This document shows, piece by piece, positions 22,642-33,959 of a stretch of DNA of 64,000 bases; the first letter of the stretch is position 1, and each line of letters opens with the position of its first letter. This DNA comes from Camellia lanceoleosa (lineage: Eukaryota; Streptophyta; Magnoliopsida; Ericales; Theaceae). The notes under the pieces are model-generated. The model ran no database searches. It was not told the origin of the DNA and saw only the letters and a list, made by a program, of their open reading frames with translations. Location: contig CM045770.1 in the NCBI GenBank assembly GCA_025200525.1, positions 90,234,084-90,298,083 of the forward strand. The letters are read 5' to 3'. The translations under genes and the position numbers were made by a program.

Positions 22642-25600
22642 TGTAGACGTCCCCGAACGCATCCCGGGGGAAGGGAGTGCGAGTCCCCCCCGTTCTGGTT
22701 CGATATTGGGTCACTACAGTTCGAAGGACTCAAATGTCACGGTTCTTAATCTTGAACCAAAGAGTCCAAATCTGGCAAATCGTTTTGAGAAAAAATAGAT
22801 TTTTGAAAGAAGTGCCAAACATGGACTGCTTTGCCAGATAACAGAGTCGCCACCTAAATATTTTTTAAATGGGAAATTTAGGAAACCCTAACTCGGTGCC
22901 AAAGGCCACGTGTCCGTCATCACCAAAGTTGGCTCGGGAACTTGGGTACGATTGGGGAGGGTCACATCGTGAGCACCCCCGCTCGCCCGGTCAAAGACCG
23001 GCCTCTACTAACCATGATATCTGTTTTTGAAAAATATTGTATGTTCTTATTCCGGTTATTAACCTAGGTTACTATGTGATGTGCACAGCATACAAGTATA
23101 GACTGGGTCGCCTGAATTGGAACAAAACATTTCATGTTTGTTTGTTTGAAAATGGTTTGATGGTGCTACCCGTAAGTAGGCTAAGACGTGAATTTGCCAC
23201 CCTCGGGTGGGCTTAGAAAACATGATTTTGCCACTATCTACTGGGCTTAAAACAAACATTTGATGAATTGTCCCAATCTAAGTAACTCAACCTCCACCCA
23301 CAGGCATTCAAGGCAGTTATATCATATAAGCACATAGCCTCATGGTAAGCATGCTATTCATGGCAACACTCACACGCATGCAAGGATGCTAAAGCATAAA
23401 ACTCACTGAGTACTCCAAGCCAAAACAAGAAACTTGTTAGAAATCCATGTATGGACCTAAGTATACAGAAATGCCTAATGCAACACATGCAAAGATGCAA
23501 ACCATAGCAGGCTCGGCTGTCCTAAACATGGCATATGAAATGCTACAACTAACACGTATTCAATTTGGAATTGAAATACAAATGCAGTTTGTATGGTGCG
23601 CCGAGCCCGGTGCATGCAAAACAGATGAATGATGCAAACATGCTGTTATACTGTATGCTAATTGAAATATGCCATATATCTAACCATCGTAAGCGGGTAA
23701 ATAAAAGGGAGAAAGAAATGGGGGTTGGAAGACATACATCACACTCACCCACACTTATTACAATTATGCTCTTGCGCAGAGGGTCCGAATAAATAATACA
23801 GTCCGAAATAAAAGAATAATACAGTCCGAATAAATATACAGATTCCTAATTAATTAACAAATTAACTAAAGAAAACTGTAAATTGGCATGCAAGCCAGGG
23901 GGCTGTCTTGACTCCGCTCCAGATAATGAAATGATGCATGTTGAGCTGCTTTGCGCGGAAATCCACTAAGATGCCCCAAGTAGCCTCTGTTTGCAATGTT
24001 TCTCGAAATCCGTGCCAGACTCCGAAGACTTGCTGATTCTTGATTTTGCTGCAACAGAGAGCAGGAAAAGGGCATAGCAATGTATTTCACAAATATATGC
24101 ATACCTCGATCCTCGTGCCACCAATCACGCATATCGATGCATGATGGCCGAGGAGCCGAATTGCACAACTCAATATAAGATGAATGCATATGAATGCTAC
24201 AACAAAACCTAACTCCATCATGGGCAATCCGGAGTGTCGGTGACTTGGGAATTGAGACCCGTTCCGTCACTCGGAGTACGAAACGTGCCTCATTTCCCGT
24301 GCCCGGGCTAACTCCTATCCCGAACACGATGCAATATGCACGGCATGCATGAATGCAACTACAATATGATCTAGCATGCACAATGCTATGAAAATGAGAT
24401 GCCTCGAAATGCGTGCACACGGACACGCAAATCGAGGTGATGATACTAAAGCATGAAATGACATGAAATATGATATACGATGACACTAAAGTGAGATGCC
24501 TCGAAATGCATGCCCACGGGCACGCGAACCGAGGCGGTGACATATAGACATGAAATGGCATACAGAATGCAAATTGGACTTACACTAACATGAGAGAGCC
24601 TCAGCCGCACTCACATAAGAGGCCGTCGGATGAAAAAAAGATGCCTCGAAATGCGTGCACACGGGCATGCAAACCGAGGCGATGACATATGGAATGAAAT
24701 GGCATACACAATGCAAATTGGACTTACACTAACATGAGAAGGCCTCAGCCACACTCACGTGAGAGGCCGTCGGATAAAAAAGAGATGCCTCGAAATGCGT
24801 GCACACGGGCACGCAAACCGAGGCGATGACATATGGAATGAAATGGCATACACAATGCAAATTGGACTTACACTAACATGAGAAGGCCTCAGCTACACTC
24901 ACATGAGAGGCCGTCGGATAAAAATGAAGTGCCTCGAAATGCGTGCACACGGGCACGCAAACCGAGGCAAAGGCATACGCAATGCAAATAACATGGAAAA
25001 TGCAAATTAGGCTTACACTAACATGAGAGGACCTCAGCCGCACTCACATAAGAGGCCGTCGGATAAAAGTGAAGTACCTCGAAATGCGTGCACATGGGCA
25101 CGCAAACCGAGGCAATTGCATAAATGCATGAAATGGCTTGAAATATGATATACAATGAGACTAAAATGAGATGTCTCGAAATGTGTGCCCGCGGGCACGC
25201 AAATCGAGAAAATGACATACGGAATGCAACAGGACTGAAATGAGATATGCGATGCAATATGGGCTTACACCAACATGAGCGAGCCTCGGCCACACTCACA
25301 CAGGAGGCCGGGAGATGAAAATGAAGTGCCTCGAAATGCGTGCACACGGGCACGCAAATCGAGACAACGGCATACGGAATGCAATGGAACTAAAATGGCA
25401 TATACAATGCAAAATGGACTTACACTAACATGAGAGAGCCTCAGCCACACTCACATAAGAAGCCGTGACATAAAAAAATGAAGTGCCTCGAAATGCGTGC
25501 ACACGGGCACGCAAACCGAGGCAATGACATACGGAAGGAAATGGCATTCACAATGCAAATTGGGCTTACACTAACATGAGAGGGCCTCAGCCACACTCAC

Positions 25601-28045
25601 ATAAGAGGCCGTCAGATAAAAATGGAGTGCCTCGAAATGCGTGCACACGGGCACGCAAACCGAGGCAAAGGCATATGCAATGAAAATGACATGGAAAATG
25701 CAAATTTCAGCAGCCAAAATGATGCACAGACAGCCCCCGAATTATAGCGAAATCACACCCGATGCCCAAAATGCAATGTTATGCACCCGAAATGGCCTAC
25801 AGCTATGCCAATCATGCACAATATGGACATGACATGTAAAGATAGATGCTAGGCAGCCCCTAAACTAGCATTTTTCCAGTACAAAGAATGTCCAAACAAC
25901 AATCACAAGTATGGCAAAAATAGCATGCAAAAATGGGGGAAAATAGGGGAACAATGAAACAAGTGATATTTACAATACTCAAACTGAAAAATACAGTTCT
26001 ACAACATTAAAGAGGGACGAAAAATATGCATATTTACAGTAGATGACATCCTCCAATTCAGTATGTAGATATGCTTAACATAGCATGCAAAATATGAGCC
26101 AAAAGAAAGCTATAACATGCGGTACCAAAAGGATGGACCAAAAAGCCTTGGACGCTTAACAAAACATGACAAGAAGGACAAAATAAGACTCTTTTCAGGC
26201 CTGATGAAGGCTGAAATCAGAAGCCAAATAAGCTTAAAAAAAGGCATGCAAAATGAGACCAAAGAGAGGTACAAAGAGAGGCCATGCATGGAGGCCCCAA
26301 ACAAGATTGATCCCTTCTACAATGTTGTAGAGGGACCTAAAATAAGCTCAATCTCAGTTAATGGAATGCTCAAAATCAGACTTCAAATAGGCTAAAGAAA
26401 CCATGCAATTTTACGGTAAATTAGAAGAATTACAAAACAAGTGCATGATAGAACCACCAAACATGGTTGAGCCCTTCTTCAATGTTGAAGAGGGGCTCAA
26501 AATAAGCCCACTCACAGTTTATATCAGGCTCGAAAATGGATCACTCATAATCCAAACAAAGCATGCAAAATATTGGCACAAAGAGTGATATTGAAAGAGG
26601 TGCGTCATAGAGGTGCCAAACAAGGTTAAGCCTTTCTAAAATGTTGTAGAGGGGCTCAAAATAAGCCTAAAATCAGTAGGGTTCGGAGCCCAAAACAGAG
26701 AGCAAGTAGGGTAAAGAATTGATGCATAAATGTGCTCAAAAGGGGGAAATAGTGACTTACCCTTGAAGATCAAGCTTTTGTTGTTTCTTGGCTTCAATTT
26801 GTTGCTTCTTAGCCTCTGAAAAATCCTCCTTTGCTGCTGGAATGGAGGTGGTGATGGTGAAGCTTAGGGTTGATGAACAAGTGGGCTAGAAACTTGAAGG
26901 TTTTTGGAGCTTTTGGAGAGGGAAATGGAGGCAATGAGAGATATGCTTTTGAGAAGAAAGTTGCTAACCCTAACAAAGAAAGAGGTCAGCCCCTTAAATG
27001 GGCAAGAAAGGGGTGTAAAAGGGAGGGAAATGCATCCAAGCTTTCCCTCCCAAAATATCCCTCGGAGGCAAAAGATATTTGGAAAAACAAATTTGGACAA
27101 ATTGTAAAGTGGTCAAGCAGAAGGCGGCCGTGTGCTTTTCTTGAAGATGGCCGGCTACCCCACCGTCGGCCAGCCACTCCCATGGCCAGGTCGGCCATGG
27201 CCAAAATGAAGTGAACAATTAATGGCCACCATATTTTGGTGTCCTCCTGTGTGTAGAACAAGACCCCATGGTTGGAATTTGGCAACTCTGAAACAGAGGC
27301 ACAACATTCAACTTGAAAGAGAGGCTCAAAATGAAAATAACAATTCTTGGCCGACCACCACCTTTTAGGGTCCTCCCATGTCCCTCATCACAAATATGTA
27401 GTCTCGGCTCAAGAAAATATCCTAGGGTGTTCAACATTAGCCCTAAGTGAGCAAAACGGACGCCGGAGGAGCGAAACTGGTTTTCGAGACAATTGCTGTC
27501 CTCTCACCCTCCAAAGGATCTTCCGGTGCTAAAACAGAGGTACCGCCAAAATTGAACAAAAACTAATGCAAAATGAATGCTCGGGGCCCAAATCACGCAG
27601 CCGGTCCCGAAAATGGGTCATAAGCAACGAATTATGCTCGCCACTTAAGTGGTATCTCGAGACCCAGTCCCCAGGTATGGAGTAAATGAGATGCATGCCA
27701 AAAATCGGAGAAATCGGAGATGGTTGGGCGGTCCCGAGCCGAGGCACACGGCCTAACGGCTCCGAAAACTGGGAACCGGACTCCGAAATGGGCAAAATGG
27801 CCTACGGCCACGGAATGTAGCCCACGGCCACTGAGAGATAGTCTACGGAACCACTCCCTCGTGAAAGAAAACAGAGAAAATCGAGTCCGGTTCGCAAACC
27901 GAGGCAAGGCATGAAGAGGGTTCTAAGTCCGGAGCAGTATGACGCGCGACTCTGAGACTTCTGAACGGGCACAATATGCAACATCACTGAGCGCTCAATC
28001 AGTGATGTCTGAGTCTTAAGGTCAGTCAAAAATGGGGTGTCTACA
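22642..28045 (-). mobile_element. Solo LTR of family P, 5.4 kb, minus orientation
   Basis: On the minus strand it starts TGTAGACACCCC (28045) and ends GGGGACGTCTACA (22642), so it has TG..CA ends with a perfect 5-bp duplication CATGG on both sides. It has no internal polypurine tract, primer binding site, gag or pol, so it is a single LTR left by LTR-LTR recombination rather than a full element. Both ends are homologous to the family P LTRs at 1-1885 and 13995-17330. ORFs in the window (for example 23866-24561) are frames through tandem repeats and are not credible genes. The minus strand has a TTTAAG core-promoter-like stretch near 27000. Confidence 0.85.
24395..25690. repeat. Tandem array of about 145-bp units with paired palindromes
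   Basis: TGCCTCGAAATGCGTGC recurs near 24401, 24496, 24640, 24785, 24930, 25077, 25173, 25327, 25486 and 25627; most full units are 141-159 bp and some are short (about 95 bp). Each unit can fold: GCCTCG pairs with CGAGGC and GCGTGC pairs with GCACGC. A second palindrome joins GGCCTC to GAGGCC about 100 bp away. The array lies inside the solo LTR. Confidence 0.88.
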
Positions 28046-28490
28046 CATGGCATAAGCATTTCATTTTACGAGACTTGTATAAAATGTATATACTTTGTCA
28101 AGAATTTCCTACTGGGCTTTATGCTCACCCTATGGGATTTTTGTGTAGGAAAAGATGTGGTGATTCCGCCTAACTAAAGGTGTGGAAGTGTGTGTGTTGG
28201 GAGTACAGTACTCTCATTTTGCGTGACTCTGTTTTGTAAGCCAATGGCTATATTTACGTGGGTTTGAATAACTGTTATGTGTAACCAGGCTTAAGCCTTG
28301 GAAACTTGTAAATCCTTTGAGGTATTTATTTGTTTATTTACTTGTTGTTGGATTAACTGTATTATCGCATAAGGAACTATTTACGTTATGAAATGCAAGT
28401 ATGGGATTGTATGATTGGTTTTCCTTAAAAAGGGGCCATGATTATTGTATTGTCATTCAGGTATGAAAATTGGGGCGTTATAAGTATTTT
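28046..28490 (+). repeat. G-like LTR sequence, right part after the nested insertion
   Basis: It begins with the second CATGG copy and contains CTGGGCTTTATGCTCACC (28110), matching the reverse complement of 7735. It ends near GGGGCGTTATAA (about 28480), which resembles plant gypsy LTR ends of the GGGGTGTTACA type. It continues the sequence broken at 22641. Confidence 0.5.
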
Positions 28491-29503
28491 ATGGCTTTGG
28501 TCCGTGATTTTTTTATCACAATTGGAGGCGCTCCAGTTGTGATTTTTCCCGCGTTAAAATCATTGTATTGATTTGTCTTGATTGTTTGATTGGGATTGTT
28601 ATTTATTGCTTAAAATTGATACCTAATCACAAATCAATATCTAGGGAATTTCTAAATTTCTCAACTTTAATATCATCAAATGGCTAATAATTTATATGTT
28701 TATTTAATATATATATATATATATCTATATTTGGGCGCTCAGCCCATAAATCCAAATTTGGATTTTATTTGTCCAAAAGTCCACACTCTAAAATATTTTG
28801 TCCATAAAGGCATGTTTAGGCAAAATGACCAAACTACCCATATATATATATATAATATACCTATCGTATATTTGAAACCCTAATGGAATCTGAGCCCTTC
28901 TCTTTCTCTCTCTCTCTCTTTCTGTCTCTCACTGTTTCTCTCATCGACCACCCAAAGATCTAAGTTCGCTGCCACCAACAAACTCTATGACATTGCTCCC
29001 TGTCGCCGGCTATCAATGCACCTGGATTTTTGATAAAATTTTCTATCAAAGCCAAAATTTCTAAGCTTACTAATGAGAATGGGAAAAGGAAAGAATAAGT
29101 GTAAATAGAAGACGAATAATAGTGTCCGGAAGAGAAACAAAGTAATGATTTATTACACTGCGATGCCACGATTAGAGGAACCAAGGAACAATACAACCGT
29201 GAAATCACCGACCTCTCCGATGCCTAGATCGCGGCGTGATGATTTGTGTACAAAGTGATGATTTGTATACCAGATGACTGCGAAAACCTAGATTGTGGCG
29301 ATCAAAGATTTAGAAGATTTGGAAGACCCTAGAGTCGATCTCTCTAATGCATCTTCTCTCCGCCTTCGGCTCGACATCTTCTGCCCCCGATGAGGTCTAC
29401 AACCTTACCACGTTGTTGCACATCGCCAACTCCTTCGTGATCCAAATCTTCGGTCTTGATCTTTTCTCTTTCCTTTTCGTCTTTACTCTACAATTTCTCT
29501 CTT

Positions 29504-29530
29504 TGTGTGTGTGTGTGTGCGCGCGCGCGC
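29504..29530. repeat. TG/CG microsatellite
   Basis: A TG run passes directly into a GC run of about 12 bases. It is directly visible and could adopt Z-form DNA. Confidence 0.9.
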
Positions 29531-30679
29531 ACGTGCATTTCCATTAACTCCCCTGAGAAGTTCGTTCATACGGATTTGTGTGTTTCGACTTTAATGATTC
29601 TCCGTACATTTTTTTTTTTTGGTTTACACATTAGATCTACTTGCAAATGAAATGTTTCATTAAATCTGGAACATTTGGTCTCTTGGTATTTCGATCAGCT
29701 ATGTGAGTTGGTTGAGAGTTTGTAATCTAATGATGATTATTCTCTTTAATTTGAAAGAGAGAGAGAGAGAGTAGGTTCAACAAATAGATACAAAACATAT
29801 ACAAAAATTGAACAGATAAGAAAAATTAGATTCAGTTTGTTTTTGTTTAAATTTGACAAATAGAAAAAATAGGAATAGGTAGGAGGAATGTTGGTTGAGG
29901 AAATGAGAGAGAAAGTACATCTGGAGAGGGGTTAAAATTCAACAGATAAAGAAAATATACTCTGTAAATTTCAACAGATAATAAAAAGTTAGCAATTTCA
30001 ATAGGTAGATAATTTTAACAGATAAAAGAAAAAAGTTGAACAAATAGGAAAAAAAATGAGAGTTATTTATAAATCTAATTTAGAGGACTTATAGCCGAAT
30101 AAGTTTACAAAGTATTCTTGTATTCTATTTGATCTCATACATTTGAACTTATATCTAATAGGTGAATTTTTCTATATTAGAAGTATTATGTAGACTATTT
30201 TATCCTTATAAAATTTTATTAATATATATATATATATATAATACCATATATCTAGGAGAGAGAAAATTATTATCAGATATATTTCATTTATGATCTACAT
30301 AAAATATTGTATATAAATATAGAAGATTATTATTCTTAATAATTTCTTTACCACAATGCACTTGATTGAAGATCTTTTTTTACCATTATTTTACAATAAG
30401 GTTTTGCTATGGAAGAACATTTGGAAGAGAATGTTAGTTATTCATATAGACTAATGATAGAGATGATGGTAAACCGGCGAAGAACAATCTTTTTTTGTCA
30501 TTGTTATACATAAACTGTAGTTTCTTTGTCGGTTTGTATAGTCACTGATATTGTGTAATTTATTTACCAGTATTATGCCGGAGTTTATTATATGCAGATT
30601 TTTCTAAAAATGTGCGTCAATATATATAAATCATTTGATGTTTTTTTTTTTTTTAATTTGATGATTTATTGTATATTGA

Positions 30680-31260
30680 TCGTTACTATACTTTTTGGTT
30701 GAACAACCATTTTTATTATCATTGAACAATCGAAACAGTTGATTTTTATATTTTTATTTTATTTTGTATTTTCATGTTGCAATGTGAATATTCATATTTG
30801 TATGAGTTTAGTTTTTTTGTTTTTTTGTTTTTGTTTTTTTTTTTTTTAAGGCCAATTGTATGTTAATTATAAACTGTGAACATTCATATTATATTTTTGT
30901 TATAAATTTTATTTTTTCGAAGATTAGTTATATATTTGTTGTTTTTGTTACTATACTTATTGGTTGAATTATTATTTTTGTTACCATTGAACAATTGAAA
31001 TAATCAATTTTTACTTTTTTCAATTTTGTTTTATATTTTTACGTTACAGTGTAAATGTTCACATTGGTATGAGTATAGTTTTTTTAAGGATATATGTTAA
31101 TTGTAAACTGTGAATATTCATATTGTATTTTGATTTGAGTTTTAATTTTTTGAAAGTTAGTTGTATATTTGTTGTTTATTGTGAACATTCATATTGTATT
31201 TTGATATGTATTTTGTTTTTTCGAAGGTTAATTGTATACTAGTAGTCATACTAGTACAAA
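30680..31260. repeat. Diverged tandem duplication of about 280 bp
   Basis: The order of motifs (CTATACTT..TTGGTTGAA, CATTGAACAAT, GTATGAGT, TTAATTGTAAACTGTGAA, CATATT) occurs once from about 30680 and again from about 30945. Part of the unit appears a third time near 31170. It is non-coding. Confidence 0.65.
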
Positions 31261-31670
31261 CATAATGTGTACATAGAGATGTGAATATTCACATTAATTT
31301 TGTAATACAAATAGGTAGTTGCACCTAGCGTTAATGTTCATACACTCATGTAATATTGAGTGGTTTCATGAGGAGATATTATTTATCAACATGCATTTGT
31401 AATGTGAAATTTCATATCAACATTTATTGAGAGATTTCATAAGGTAGATGATTTAGGATTTTGAGAATATGAGAAATTTTTTCTGTGGAATAAGAGAGAT
31501 ATTTTTTCCTTAGAATGAGAGAGTTTTTCTCCATGGAATAAGGGAGAGATTTTCTCTAGAATGAGGAGATTTTTCTTAGAATGATGAGAGATTTTCTTCA
31601 TGAAATGAAGGAGATATTTCTCATATAATAAAGAATTGTTGTTATTTTTTTTATTGCGTATTAATTTTGA

Positions 31671-31788
31671 GGGTAAATTATAATTTAACCCCCTGTGGTT
31701 TGCCTCAAAAACACGGAACCCTCCTATAGTTTCATTTGTAACACTTAAACCCCCTATACTTCATACTAGAGTGCAAAATCTAACGGAA
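31671..31788 (+). repeat. Left terminal inverted repeat of the MULE
   Basis: It pairs with the reverse complement of 37174-37291. Long identical runs include GTGGTTTGCCTCAAAAACAC and CCCTATACTTCATAC. By eye roughly 85% of positions agree. Confidence 0.88.
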
Positions 31789-31893
31789 CTGTTTGTTTAA
31801 ATAGTGTGTGTGTTGCACAACCAGAACTGGTGAGTGGTGCACGTTTTCCTGTCCAAAAACATATGAAAAATGACCAAAACACCCTTATTGCCA

Positions 31894-31901
31894 TATATAT
31901 A
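31894..31901 (+). promoter_or_regulatory. Probable TATA box of the GRF zinc-finger gene
   Basis: TATATATA lies 100 bp upstream of the ATG at 32001 and just inside the left inverted repeat. It is the only good TATA match in that interval. Confidence 0.5.
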
Positions 31902-32000
31902 CACAAATCAAGGCCCAAATAAGATAGAACCCCAAACTGAAATGTTCCCAGATTGTCCAAAAGCTGCCCAAATTTTTCCAAAGTTGAAGATTATTGTTGG

Positions 32001-32494
32001 ATGGCCTCTTCATTTGCTTCCGAAAGTGGACAGTCAAGGACAAATGCTCCAAGACTATGTTATTGTGGAGAGAGATCCCCTGTGAAGACTTCAATGACAT
32101 CTGGAAATATGAATAGAATGTTTTATGGTTGTGCAAGATATGGGGTAAGCAAAATTTAATTTTTTTAATTTTTTTTTTTTTGGAAAAAAAGATTGAATTA
32201 TTTTTGAAAAGGAATTTGTGGACTCATATTTTTTTTTTATTATAGGTTGAGGTAACTTGTGGCTACTTTGAATGGGTTGTTGCACCCATGTGCCAATGTG
32301 GGAGGGAGATGCTGCCAAAGATGGTTGCAATGATGAACAGATTAGAGAAGAAACTAGCAAGAAGTCGTAGAAGGGAGAAAATGTTTTGCAAAGCTCTATT
32401 TGGGACATGGGTTTTTTTCTTTATCATGATAATGTTCTGGGTGAAGTTTGCTGAAGTAAAGAAAAATGGGTTGTTATTGGGCCATATAGTTTGA
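32001..32494 (+). CDS. GRF-type zinc-finger protein with C-terminal membrane segment, two exons
   Basis: The exons are 32001-32144 and 32246-32494. The intron has GTAAGC at its start and a T-rich TATAG end, and splicing keeps the frame to give 130 residues with no stop or frameshift. Residues 20-60 form a GRF zinc finger: CYCGERSPVKTSM, then NRMFYGCARYG, then TCGYFEWVV. In other proteins this fold binds single-stranded nucleic acid. A second CQCG motif lies at about residue 65. A basic helix rich in Arg/Lys follows (LEKKLARSRRREK), then a hydrophobic stretch (GTWVFFFIMIMFWV) predicted to cross a membrane. The start is the ATG opening MASSFASES. It lies inside the MULE, convergent to the broken transposase. 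Small GRF/membrane proteins are a plant-expanded family of unknown role; a role in transposition is inference. Confidence 0.75.
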
Positions 32495-33959
32495 GAGATG
32501 AAAAATATAGTCAAGGTAGAAAATAAAGGTGTACAATGGTCTGTGAAGCAATTGTAATGAAAAATGAAGGTGTAAAATGAAAGAATGTTTTGGTCAAGAA
32601 ATGTATGCATCTGATGAACTAAAGAAATTGTAATGAAAGAATGTTTTGTTCATTACATCTTCCAAGAACATTAAAGAATAGAAACATATTGGTTCCCATT
32701 GTTCCCCTATTTGAAACATGCTTCATTTGTAATGAAAGAATGTTTTGGTGAAGAAAGTAAACCTGCTTGATTTGGATCCTGTAAAACATGCTTCATTTGC
32801 TTCAAGCCAAAAACATGCTTCATTTCTTTGATTTGAAACATAATTCAAAAACATGTTTCAACCCAAAAACATAATAAACTAAGATACGTGTATTAATAAA
32901 GATACACAAAAACATGCTTGATTTGGATCTTGTAAAACATGCTTCATTTGCTTCAATTCACATTACTTTAATACAGGCCATAATTCAACCCACTGGGCTT
33001 CTCAAAACATAGTAAACTAAGATACTAGCCAGTTTCAAATTCAAAAACAAATTGGTACAAGCCACTTAATGGTTTAACAAGTTGAAAACTACTCAAAACA
33101 CAACAAAAGTTGAGTTGTAGCTTTCTCTGCCATCATGCTTTCCCTTTCCCTTTCCCTTTGTCAGTTTGCCTCTAAGTTGTAACTTTTGCAAACCCACCTC
33201 CTTCTCTACCTCTTGTGATGAAGCTACCTCCCAATGTAGATCTGGACATAACCCTGCCACCTCCAATTGGTTCACGCTAACTAGTGGGCTGCAAAGCAAC
33301 ACACACAAGTATCCAATTATATTTTGTGAAATACTATAAATGCAAATGAACTTGCAAATGAAATTTGACTATACCTGAGATGAGGAGTAATCAAATTCTA
33401 GAGAAATGTATTGAACTCTACTGGGTTGCAATGATAATGGTCCAAGTAAGTAATGATATGTTGTCAACTATGTCAAAAACCAAATGACACCCATAGGAAA
33501 GAGAGCTTACCTGAGATGCTGATGTTGCCTGTCATACTTGGAAATTCTTCAAATGTGTGGCCAATTCTAGTGGGTTGCAATGATGTAACAAGTATGCAAA
33601 TTAACAATAGAACTGGGCTGCAATGATGTAACAAGTTGCAAAGTGGACAAATCTTACTTGAGATGAAGATGTGTTGGCCCTCCTACTAGGGAGCTTCCTT
33701 CTGGGCTGCAATGATTTATATTTGTATTAAGTCATTGTGGAGGAATGTATTGCAAAATGAAATGAAATTGAAGGTTCAGGGTACTTGATATGTCATATCG
33801 TTGTTGTAGTCATTGCTTATTCTCGGTGTTGATAAAGCGCTTGTTGTTACGATTCTTGTTGCTATTCTTTGCTAAAGGTGGTTGTTACTGGTTACTTCTT
33901 GTTGGCTTAAAAAGCTTGGACTTGGAATGGATAGGACCCTTACAAGACCTCTGGTTGTG
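32495..33959. other. Non-coding space between the convergent MULE genes
   Basis: It contains repeats of AATGAAAGAATGTTTTG and AACATGCTTCATTTG, which look like small local duplications. A 71-codon minus-strand ORF at 33093-33308 is unrecognised. It probably holds the two 3' untranslated regions. Confidence 0.45.

Larger units (their letters stand above)
28491..31670. other. AT-rich repetitive spacer, no supported gene
   Basis: Contents: a near-palindrome at 28515-28543; TA microsatellites near 28706 and 28838; a CT-rich section at 28900-28940; a less AT-rich segment at 29200-29460 with a 66-codon ORF at 29347 that I do not recognise; a TG/CG microsatellite at 29504-29530; and degenerate motifs such as AACAGATAA (29760-30060). 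There are also a diverged 270-290 bp duplication (30680-31260) and short GAGAGATTTTTCT-type repeats (31440-31640). The 29347 ORF could be a captured exon, but the evidence is weak. Confidence 0.4.

Noticed and set aside
23866..24561. 231-codon minus-strand ORF with Cys/His-rich translation
   Set aside because: It runs across the start of the LTR tandem repeats. The repeated CTHFEAS-like words come from the repeat unit, and no family is recognisable.
25018..25450. Overlapping ORFs of 111 and 61 codons on the minus strand
   Set aside because: These are readings through the 145-bp tandem array; repeat periodicity explains the open frames.
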